A program made the position numbers and the translations under genes. The notes beneath the pieces are model-generated. The model saw nothing but the letters and a program-made list of their open reading frames with translations, did no database searches and had not been told where the DNA came from. Shown one piece after another: positions 1-6,031 of a stretch of DNA of 13,269 nucleotides. Origin of the DNA: Flavobacteriales bacterium (GTDB lineage Bacteria > Bacteroidota > Bacteroidia > Flavobacteriales > PHOS-HE28); assembly GCA_008016945.1 (NCBI GenBank), contig SSGN01000002.1, positions 1 to 13,269 on the forward strand, read 5' to 3'. Every line of letters starts with the position of its first letter. Within the stretch, counting starts at the first letter, position 1.

Positions 1-578
1 ATCTTGGACGCCGCCTTCACCAGGCTGTGTTCTCCGCTCAACTGCCGAGCTTCCGCATCGTTGATGGTGAGGATATCCACCCGGGCGATCACTTCCTTCA
101 GCTTGTCCATGGCGCTATCCATCCAGAAGTTCATGGTGTCCATGGCCACCAGCGCGGGGCGCCGCTCCAGCTGGTCCAGCACCTTGCCTTGCACCACAGG
201 ATCGAGGTTACCGAGCATGACGTAAGGAGCTTTGCGATAAGCCTCGGGAAGCTTGGGGTCCAATTCCAGCAGCACGTTCAGGCGGGTCTCCAGGGTGTCC
301 CGGCTGTTCATGTCGTAGTGGTACCGGCCCGCCCAGAAGAAGCTCTCCTTGCCCTTGAGCACCTCCAGCCCCGCGAGGTCCACCCCCCGGTCGCGGAGCT
401 GCCCCATCACGGGTTCCGGAAAATCATCGCCCACCACGCTCACCAGACCCATCTTCTCCAGGAAGACGGAAGCGGCCAGCGAGATGTACGTCGCGGCACC
501 ACCCACGGTCTTCTCGGCCACGCCGAACGGGGTTTCGATACGGTCGAAGGCGACGGTTCCTACGGTGATCAGCTGCAT
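1..578 (-). CDS. PfkB/ribokinase-family sugar kinase (3' end outside window)
   Basis: Cytoplasmic ATP-dependent kinase of the PfkB/ribokinase family (COG0524). It reads on the minus strand from ATG at 578 and is still open at base 1, giving 192 residues of a family that is usually about 300. Visible features are the N-terminal strand LITVGTVAFD (3-12), the Gly-rich substrate-side motif VGGAATY (25-31), the GLVSVVGDDFP strand and turn (44-54), the WAGRYHYDMNSRDT segment (82-95), and TINDAEARQLSG (171-182), the usual segment before the ATP-binding half. The second PfkB signature with the catalytic Asp (GAGD) lies beyond the edge, so activity cannot be judged. The sequence matches the conserved Bacteroidota 'sugar kinase' of this type; the natural substrate is not known to me. 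No convincing promoter lies between 579 and 604. It may depend on read-through from the tRNA unit or on a weak promoter. Confidence 0.9.
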   Translation of the reverse strand, partial: MQLITVGTVAFDRIETPFGVAEKTVGGAATYISLAASVFLEKMGLVSVVGDDFPEPVMGQLRDRGVDLAGLEVLKGKESFFWAGRYHYDMNSRDTLETRLNVLLELDPKLPEAYRKAPYVMLGNLDPVVQGKVLDQLERRPALVAMDTMNFWMDSAMDKLKEVIARVDILTINDAEARQLSGEHSLVKAASK

Positions 579-603
579 GAGGATGGGGTTGAGGTGGGGT
601 GAT

Positions 604-629
604 AAACGAAGAAAGCCGCGCTTGCGGCT
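604..629 (-). terminator. Rho-independent terminator of the tRNA-Asn unit
   Basis: Read on the minus strand, AGCCGC (629-624), a 4-nt loop AAGC (623-620) and GCGGCT (619-614) form a perfect 6-bp GC-rich stem. It is followed directly by the T-rich run TTCTTCGTTT (613-604). It starts 11 nt after the tRNA 3' end and ends 26 nt before the kinase start codon, so it closes the tRNA transcript and may limit read-through into the kinase. Confidence 0.7.
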
Positions 630-639
630 CTCTCACTTG

Positions 640-713
640 CTCCCCGGGCTGGACTTGAACCAGCGACCCCATGATTAACAGTCATGTGCTCTAACCAGCT
701 GAGCTACCAGGGA
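640..713 (-). tRNA. tRNA-Asn (anticodon GUU)
   Basis: A 74-nt cloverleaf on the minus strand. The acceptor stem TCCCTGG/CCGGGGA pairs over 7 bp with one T-G wobble. The D arm is GCTC...GAGC, and the anticodon stem CATGA/TCATG flanks the loop CTGTTAA with anticodon GTT at 679-677. The variable loop is short, and the T arm has the TTCAAGT loop. The discriminator base is G at 640. CCA is not encoded (CAA follows), so it must be added by CCA-adding enzyme. A Bacteroidota-type promoter lies upstream and a terminator hairpin follows. Confidence 0.97.
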
Positions 714-734
714 AGGTACCCGGTTAAGGGACGG

Positions 735-766
735 CAAAAGTAGGAGGATCCGGATCATTCACCAAA
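735..766 (-). promoter_or_regulatory. Bacteroidota sigma-A promoter for tRNA-Asn
   Basis: On the minus strand, TTTG (766-763) is followed by exactly 20 nt and then TACTTTTG (742-735). This is a full match to the Bacteroidota -33/-7 consensus TTTG-N19/20-TAnnTTTG. Transcription would start near 728, about 15 nt before the mature tRNA 5' end at 713. The rest of the spacer up to the DUF748 stop codon (767-998) holds no ORF or structure I can support. Confidence 0.8.
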
Positions 767-998
767 CGAAAGGTGAAACATGGCGGCAAACGGGTTACAA
801 CGAAGTCTGTCGGAAGCACCCTATTCCATTGGACATCCAATTCCAGCCGATCGGCTCGCTCAATTTCCTCCTGTCTTTTGCGAGAAACTTGATCCGTAGG
901 CCCCGCTATGCCTCGTAGGGGGTCCGGTAACCCAGCTACTTGACAAAACCACCGGAGCGATCTGCCGCCTTCGGCGACCCTGCGACCTATGAAAAGCT

Positions 999-3278
999 CT
1001 ACTCCCCCACGTCGTACACGAACCGGAAGCCAGGCACCCCGCGCTGCCCAGCCAATTCTTCGGGCGTTCCATCCCGATAGCGCACCCGGGCCGGGTCCAT
1101 GCCGTTCGCCAGCAAAAGCTGCATGGTGTTTTCGCGCCGTGCGTATTCGATCTCAGCCGCGATCCGGTCGGCCTCGGCTGCACCGAGCAAAGCCAGACAG
1201 CGATCATGCACCGACTTGCCGGCCATGCTCACCGTACGGCCATCCACATACGCGATGAAGGCGCTATCGCGCACGCTCAGTTGTGCGATGCGCACACTGT
1301 CCGCACCCTCCAGCGTTGACTTATCAGGAAGGAGGAACGCCTTTTTCACCTGGAACACGGCCACCTCCTTCGCTTCGGCTTTCGTGTCCACGATGGAGAC
1401 CAGATCCACCGTGAGTTCCGGTTTCGCCCTTAGCGCGGAGACCAGTTGCTTCAACGTCTTTTCCTGTGATCTTGCGGGGCCTGGTTGCAGATAATCGAAC
1501 CGCACGCGCTCCAGGTCCTCTTCATCGGCGCCTTCGAATGCGCGCATCAACAAGCGACCCGGAGCTGTAGCGGCTTTCACGATCAGGTTCTTCAACACCT
1601 GCCAAACGATGGGCCACACTTTGAATTCGGGGTCATTCAGGTCACCCTTCACGGGAACATCCAGTTCCACCACACCGTCCACATCCTTCAGCAGGCCAGC
1701 GGCGAGGCGAAGGGGTAGCACGTAGATCTCCGGGTCATGCTCGTCCACCTTCTTGCCCACTTTCAACTTGTCCACACGCAGATGGTTCTGTGAATCGATC
1801 ATTCCATCCTGTACCACGGTCTTCGTCACGTACTGCAACAGACCGTCTTCCAATGGATGCGCAGCATACCAGCGGCCGTAGGCATCCAGGTGGTTCAGCG
1901 CGAGCCGGTCCACCGTAAGGTCCACGGTCACGTTGCGGATGTTCTTCGGATCGAAGACGGCATCTCCCTTCAACGTGCCCGTTTCCTGCAGCACGGCGCT
2001 CGCGGACACCCTACCCGCCTCCTGATCGCTGGTGATGCGATTGGCGCTCACGTTGATCGCCGAGATGGCATAGCGGAACGGCTGCGCGGGCGTGTTGTCC
2101 TCGAAGTGTACTGCACTGTTGGTGAGTGCCAGCTTCTTGGCTGTGTAATCGCTCGCCACGATCTGTTCCCCGAGGTAGCTGATGTAGTCCGCGAGCATCA
2201 GGAACACGTTGCTCTCACTCGCCTGCAATTGTGTGGATACGGAGTCGGTTCCGGAAACGGCGGTGGGATCCAACTTCAGCAGACGCGTCCAGTTATCGGT
2301 GCCATCAGCGAGCATCACGAACTTGAGGTCGGCACCATCCAGCACCACTTCGCCCATTTCCACACGCTGCTCTTTAGCCACGAGCGTATCCAGTTGCGCC
2401 CGGGTCCGTTCCAAGCTGAAGAGCTTCTCGTTGTTGGGGTCGGTCAGCTTCAGGCCGCGCACATCCAGCGCGGCACTGATCGCCAGGCTCGTGGTGTCCT
2501 TGTAACTGTCCACCAGGTCCAGATCCAGGTCCAGTGCCCCCTCCAGCGCCTTGCATTGGAAGAGATCCTGCAAATAAGGCAGGAGCTGGGACAGGGCGAA
2601 GGACTTCAAGTGGGCCTTGATCCCATAACGTTCCACCTCCGTGTCCACCACGAACCCACCATCCAACCGACCACCATCGTTCAGCACGAAGCCCAAGCCG
2701 AACTCCATGCGTGCCTGCTCGGAAGAGATGATGTTGCTGGTGGCGTTGAGTTCATGAATGCCCACCGGTGTCGCGAGGATATCACTGATGTAATCGACGC
2801 GACCGCCTGTGAGGTGGATGTCCTCCATGCTGAACCGGACCGATGAGGCGGTGGCGGCGGTGTCCGTGGCGGCTCCTCCAAGCTCCATCAGGTCGCTGAA
2901 GTTGAACCGGTCACCGCGCTGAACGATGTGCACATAGGGCTCCGTGATCCTCAGCCCTCGGAAGCGCCAGTGGTTCGCGCGGAAGCCCGCCCAGAGGTTG
3001 CTTCGTACACTGATCTCGGACCAGGACACGAACACCTCATCGCTTTGGGGTTCATAACACACCACCTCATTCACCGCATACCTGAAGGTCAGTGGGTTGA
3101 GCACAATGGAACCGATCGTCACCTTACGGCCGATCCATTGCTCACTATGCGACTCGATGTACCGCTTCAACAGGTATGGGAAAAGGAGGGCCACCGCCAG
3201 CAGCAGCACCACGAACGACGAGGTGATCAGGATGAGCCAGCGCTTGGTGCGCGCGGGAGAGGCTGTACGGGTGGACAT
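999..3278 (-). CDS. DUF748 / AsmA-like envelope protein
   Basis: A 759-residue protein with a short basic cytoplasmic N-terminus, one transmembrane helix at about 14-37, and a long periplasmic part. After the membrane anchor comes the family's typical start: GRKVTIGSIVLNPLTFRYAV (50-69), then the VSWSEISVRSNL strand (84-95) and a RFRGLRITEPYVHIVQRG-type strand (105-122). The rest is mostly amphipathic beta-strand repeats. The C-terminal part changes to charged, helix-forming sequence. DUF748 belongs to the AsmA/TamB-like group of repeating beta-groove proteins, which are implicated in moving or tolerating lipids between inner and outer membrane; no specific role is established for this one. 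The ATG at 3278 is the first in frame and puts the TM segment properly near the N-terminus. It lies 76 nt downstream of ssb behind a strong hairpin, so it is probably transcribed mostly on its own. Confidence 0.85.
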   Translation of the reverse strand: MSTRTASPARTKRWLILITSSFVVLLLAVALLFPYLLKRYIESHSEQWIGRKVTIGSIVLNPLTFRYAVNEVVCYEPQSDEVFVSWSEISVRSNLWAGFRANHWRFRGLRITEPYVHIVQRGDRFNFSDLMELGGAATDTAATASSVRFSMEDIHLTGGRVDYISDILATPVGIHELNATSNIISSEQARMEFGLGFVLNDGGRLDGGFVVDTEVERYGIKAHLKSFALSQLLPYLQDLFQCKALEGALDLDLDLVDSYKDTTSLAISAALDVRGLKLTDPNNEKLFSLERTRAQLDTLVAKEQRVEMGEVVLDGADLKFVMLADGTDNWTRLLKLDPTAVSGTDSVSTQLQASESNVFLMLADYISYLGEQIVASDYTAKKLALTNSAVHFEDNTPAQPFRYAISAINVSANRITSDQEAGRVSASAVLQETGTLKGDAVFDPKNIRNVTVDLTVDRLALNHLDAYGRWYAAHPLEDGLLQYVTKTVVQDGMIDSQNHLRVDKLKVGKKVDEHDPEIYVLPLRLAAGLLKDVDGVVELDVPVKGDLNDPEFKVWPIVWQVLKNLIVKAATAPGRLLMRAFEGADEEDLERVRFDYLQPGPARSQEKTLKQLVSALRAKPELTVDLVSIVDTKAEAKEVAVFQVKKAFLLPDKSTLEGADSVRIAQLSVRDSAFIAYVDGRTVSMAGKSVHDRCLALLGAAEADRIAAEIEYARRENTMQLLLANGMDPARVRYRDGTPEELAGQRGVPGFRFVYDVGE

Positions 3279-3300
3279 CGGCCGATGAATTCTATGAAAT

Positions 3301-3333
3301 GCGAAGCGGCCCCGAAGGTCGGGACCGCTTCGC
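3301..3333 (-). terminator. Strong hairpin after ssb (terminator or attenuator)
   Basis: Inverted repeat GCGAAGCGGCCCCG / CGGGACCGCTTCGC around the 5-nt loop AAGGT. In RNA made from the minus strand all 14 positions pair, including one U-G wobble. In RNA from the plus strand that position is a C-A mismatch. It starts 22 nt after the ssb stop codon. The downstream tract (ATTTCATAGAATTC) is only moderately U-rich, so termination may be partial, giving weak read-through to the DUF748 gene. Confidence 0.65.
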
Positions 3334-3354
3334 GTTGTTCGATGTTCCGATCGA

Positions 3355-3705
3355 TCAGGCCGCAGCCTCCTGCTTCTGCCCGAGCAGCTGGAAGTCGTTC
3401 ATGACCACCTCCGTGATATAGCGCTTCGAGCCATCCTTGGTCTCGTAACTGCGGTGTACGAGTCGACCCTCCAGTGCAACAGGAGACCCCTTGCGCAGCA
3501 GCCGCTCCACGGCTTCTGCCGTGTTGCCCCAGGCCACCACGGTATGCCATTGTGTATCGGTAACCCGCTCTCCACTGGCGTTGCGGTAACTGTCGTTGGT
3601 GGCCACCGAGATGCGGGCCACCTTGCGGCCCTTCGCGATCTCCCGCACTTCAGGGTCGAATCCGAGGTTGCCGATCAGTTGCACTTTGTTCTTCAGCGTG
3701 TTCAT
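3355..3705 (-). CDS. ssb: Short single-stranded DNA-binding protein (OB fold, no acidic tail)
   Basis: A 116-residue single-stranded DNA-binding protein, essentially one OB fold. MNTLKNKVQLIGNLGFDPEV opens with the classical beta-1. It continues with KVARISVATNDSY, DTQWHTVVAWGNTAEAVERLLRKG, VALEGRLVHRSYETKDG and RYITEVVMNDFQLLG, all standard SSB segments. It ends in GQKQEAAA: there is no Gly/Pro-rich linker and no acidic DDIPF-like tip, the part of housekeeping SSBs that recruits partner proteins. Bacteroidota often carry such a short SSB beside a full-length one. I chose ATG 3705 because the conserved N-terminus begins there; the 30 in-frame codons upstream do not resemble SSB. An imperfect -7 element (AATGTTTG, 3777-3770) lies upstream. 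The gene is followed by a strong hairpin. Whether it is the main SSB or an accessory copy cannot be decided from this window. Confidence 0.93.
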   Translation of the reverse strand: MNTLKNKVQLIGNLGFDPEVREIAKGRKVARISVATNDSYRNASGERVTDTQWHTVVAWGNTAEAVERLLRKGSPVALEGRLVHRSYETKDGSKRYITEVVMNDFQLLGQKQEAAA

Positions 3706-3997
3706 GGTACTTGGGTGTTTGAATGTGACTTTTCGTTCCTGCCGCCGGCTTCTTTGCCGAACGACGATGCAAACATTCAGCTCGCCATGAATCACATTCG
3801 GTTGATTTTCAGTTGTATGCGACTATATGCGTTTGTTCAACGATTGCTGTCGTTTGTTAACCTGGTACAGAATAGGTCACGGATCGCCATTCCGGACCTG
3901 GCGCAACCCGCCTCGAAAATGGAGTGGGATCACATCGCCGGCAGCGCCTGGTCACGCTCCATCACAACAAGAACACGACCACCACGCCCCGGGACCC

Positions 3998-4005
3998 TAA
4001 CTTGC
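3998..4005 (+). promoter_or_regulatory. Possible -7 promoter element of the sigma/Dma-like operon
   Basis: TAACTTGC resembles the Bacteroidota -7 box TAnnTTTGC with one T missing, and lies about 70 nt before the sigma-factor start. No good TTTG/TTG is seen about 20 nt upstream. If the operon is autoregulated by its own ECF sigma factor, the real promoter may have a different consensus. Confidence 0.3.
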
Positions 4006-4057
4006 AAAGGGGCTTAAGCACAGGCAGCGTTCCGGGCATAAAGGCTGTCTTAGCCAT

Positions 4058-4071
4058 GGAAAGGCCTTTCC
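4058..4071. repeat. Perfect 14-bp palindrome abutting the sigma-factor start
   Basis: GGAAAGGCCTTTCC reads identically on both strands and ends 3 nt before the TTG start codon at 4075. In RNA it could form only a tight hairpin at the ribosome entry site; in DNA it could be a symmetric operator. One such palindrome is expected by chance in a window of this size, so only its position makes it notable. Confidence 0.45.
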
Positions 4072-4074
4072 AGG

Positions 4075-4638
4075 TTGCGCGAATTGACCGAACGTGAGCT
4101 CGTCCAAGGATGCTTGGATGGGGACCGGCATTGTCAGGAAGCCCTGTACAACCGGTTCGCACGACGTATGTACGCCGTGTGCTTGCGCTATGCCCGCCAC
4201 CAGCTCGAAGCACAAGATCTTCTGCAAGAGGGGTTCATCCGGGTATTCGAGAAGCTGATCGCATTCCGCATGGAGGGCTCTCTGGAGGGTTGGATCCGTC
4301 GGATCATGGTACACACGGCCATCAACCAATTCCGCAAACGATCGTTCCAGCAGGAGCGGTTCGGACTGGAGCACTTGCCCGAGTCGCCGGTGGAATCGGT
4401 TGCCTTGAACCGGCTTGGTGAGCAGGAATTGATGGCGTTGATCGCCGAGTTGCCAGAAGGATACCGGCTCGTGTTCAACCTCTACGCGATCGAGGGCTAC
4501 GACCACGCGGAAATAGCCACCATGCTGGGTTGTGGGGAGAGCACCTCACGCAGCCAATTGTCCAAAGCGCGCAGCTATCTCCAAGCGCGGATCGAACGAA
4601 AAGAAACCACGCATCATGCGGGAAAAACATCCCATTGA
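4075..4638 (+). CDS. ECF-type RNA polymerase sigma factor (Das-like)
   Basis: A 187-residue extracytoplasmic-function sigma factor with only regions 2 and 4. Region 2 (about 20-88) includes ALYNRFARRMYAVCLRYA, the DLLQEGFIRVFEKL helix contacting core polymerase, and EGSLEGWIRRIMVHTAINQFRKR, which recognises the -10-like element. Region 4 (about 118-173) contains LPEGYRLVFNLYAIEGYDHAEIA and the helix-turn-helix GCGESTSRSQLSKARSYLQ. The start is TTG at 4075: the frame upstream has a stop at 4051-4053 and no ATG or GTG, and the nearby ATG at 4056 is in another frame that stops after 13 codons. It overlaps the next gene by 23 nt, the usual arrangement for a sigma factor and its membrane regulator. 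I infer that it activates its own operon and envelope genes elsewhere. It is of the Bacteroidota type found next to OM-barrel regulators rather than FecI/FecR pairs, since no TonB receptor is present. Confidence 0.93.
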   Translation: MRELTERELVQGCLDGDRHCQEALYNRFARRMYAVCLRYARHQLEAQDLLQEGFIRVFEKLIAFRMEGSLEGWIRRIMVHTAINQFRKRSFQQERFGLEHLPESPVESVALNRLGEQELMALIAELPEGYRLVFNLYAIEGYDHAEIATMLGCGESTSRSQLSKARSYLQARIERKETTHHAGKTSH

Positions 4639-6031
4639 CCAGCGGTTCAAGGTATTGTACGACAGCGAGGTGGACCCTCCCAGGTCGATCCGCACCCACT
4701 TGGCGGATCGCATGGGTTGGGACAAGGAGCCATCCGCATCGGGGCCGTGGCGTAGCTGGCTGTTAATCATGGCCGGAGCAGCCATGGCCGTGCTCAGTCT
4801 GTTCCAACGCCATACTCCTACATCCACCAGCTCGTCCAACGCCCAGGCCGAACTGCAGCCATCACCCGAAGGCCCGCCAACCCATGCTCCGGTCCCACAA
4901 GGAGCTCCTGCGGCCATTCCCGGTCATGGCACGCACCCCCCACGATCGGCCGCAGCGACGAACATGAACCGCACCCTTCCAGGGCAAGAAAGCCGTCCCA
5001 TCGGCGGTGTGAGAGCCACCCCGGTTCCAGAGCTGACCCGAACGCCCGGATCGATCCAACCGCAACCGGGCGATCCACCCCTGGATCCAGATCGGATCAC
5101 AGCCTTGCCGACCAACAACGACCCAACACCGAACGTCGGTTCGCAGCGCTATTCCGAACGAATATTGGCCGAATACGAGGATCATGGGATCGACCAGTAT
5201 GCCCCCGCCCTGGATGCGACCAGAATATCCCCCCTCATCCCGAAGATCGGAACAGCATGGGTTGGTTCACCGCGGCAGGCCCCTCGGCAACTTCCATATG
5301 TGTTGCCCGCGGGACATTGGTGGTGGGGTGCCTATGCCGGAACCGGGCGGCAGACCGGCGTGTGGGAGGGGGCCGACCAGCAAGCACTGAACGCCGCAGA
5401 ACGCTGGCGGGGCGCTACGCAGTGGGGCATTCTGGTCGGTCGGCAATGGCGCAGTGGCTGGAGCCTCTCCCTTGGTGCCGGGTTGGGCCTTTCTCGAAGC
5501 ACCCTCGCGTACGACGAACAACAGTTCGACCGGTCCTTGAGCGTGGATACAACATGGACTCAGACCCTGTACAACAACGTGGACGTGGTCTACACCTGGA
5601 ACATCGACACGGTCATTACCGAACGACCAGGCACCATGCTCCACACTCATGCCCGCAATCGATACGGTGCACTTCAGATCCCGCTCAACCTGGCATGGCA
5701 TGGTCAAGTGAAGCGCTGGCACTATGGTGGCCTCTGCGGCGTGGCCATCCACCTACCCACGCAACGCGAAGGCAGCACCCTCCAGCGCTTGCCCTCGGAT
5801 GCAGCCGTTTCGGTGGTGTCATTGCGCCACCCGTCCATCGACACCCGATTCGGCCTTAGGGCCAATGCACACCTCGGCCTCAGTCTCGGGTACGCCCTCA
5901 ATGAGCACATCGGCATCTACGCCGAACCCCTGTTGACCACTCCCCTCGGCTTCTTCGGGCGTACGAATGGGCTGAGTATGCAAGGCCACTTCATTCAGTT
6001 CCGCATTCAACATGACCTCGGTGCACGATAA
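4616..6031 (+). CDS. Dma-like dual-membrane-spanning anti-sigma protein with C-terminal beta-barrel
   Basis: A 471-residue protein. The N-terminal 45 residues (MREKHPIDQRFKVLYDSEVDPP...) are charged and match the short cytoplasmic sigma-binding segment seen at the head of such proteins. A single TM helix follows at about 47-63. Residues about 65-180 are a low-complexity linker rich in Pro, Thr, Gly, Ser and Ala. From about 225 the protein turns into aromatic, alternating-polarity strands with turns (WWWGAYAGTG, ILVGRQWRSGWSLSLGAGLGLS, YGALQIPLNLAWHG, LGLSLGYALNEHIGIYAEPLL), ending in a strand FIQFRIQHDL, as in outer-membrane barrels of the PorT/OmpW type. This order equals that of the dual membrane-spanning anti-sigma factors (Dma) of Bacteroides, which join the outer membrane to a cytoplasmic sigma factor in one chain. 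ATG 4616 is chosen because the conserved head starts there; it overlaps the sigma gene by 23 nt. The anti-sigma function is inferred. Confidence 0.8.
   Translation: MREKHPIDQRFKVLYDSEVDPPRSIRTHLADRMGWDKEPSASGPWRSWLLIMAGAAMAVLSLFQRHTPTSTSSSNAQAELQPSPEGPPTHAPVPQGAPAAIPGHGTHPPRSAAATNMNRTLPGQESRPIGGVRATPVPELTRTPGSIQPQPGDPPLDPDRITALPTNNDPTPNVGSQRYSERILAEYEDHGIDQYAPALDATRISPLIPKIGTAWVGSPRQAPRQLPYVLPAGHWWWGAYAGTGRQTGVWEGADQQALNAAERWRGATQWGILVGRQWRSGWSLSLGAGLGLSRSTLAYDEQQFDRSLSVDTTWTQTLYNNVDVVYTWNIDTVITERPGTMLHTHARNRYGALQIPLNLAWHGQVKRWHYGGLCGVAIHLPTQREGSTLQRLPSDAAVSVVSLRHPSIDTRFGLRANAHLGLSLGYALNEHIGIYAEPLLTTPLGFFGRTNGLSMQGHFIQFRIQHDLGAR

Larger units (their letters stand above)
3706..4074. other. 369-base divergent spacer between ssb and the sigma-factor operon
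   Basis: No coding sequence is supported here. The part at about 3780-3890 is visibly richer in A and T than the rest of the window. The ssb side holds an imperfect -7 match on the minus strand (3770-3777) without a clear -33 partner. The sigma side holds a -7-like TAACTTGC (3998-4005), small inverted repeats (GCTTAAGC 4012-4019; GGCT/AGCC around 4043-4055) and a perfect 14-bp palindrome just before the start codon (4058-4071). The small repeats could be chance. Confidence 0.6.

Noticed and set aside
1857..2846. Long plus-strand open frame (329 codons) opposite the DUF748 gene
   Set aside because: His/Gln/Val-rich antisense translation with no recognisable fold; the minus-strand frame has a TM anchor and clear DUF748 sequence.
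3706..3795. 30-codon N-terminal extension of ssb
   Set aside because: Not similar to SSB; conserved sequence starts at ATG 3705 and the extension holds the likely promoter and leader.
4532..4615. Upstream ATG that would lengthen the Dma-like protein by 28 codons
   Set aside because: It lies deep in the sigma gene, and the added residues look like an out-of-frame reading; the conserved head begins at 4616.
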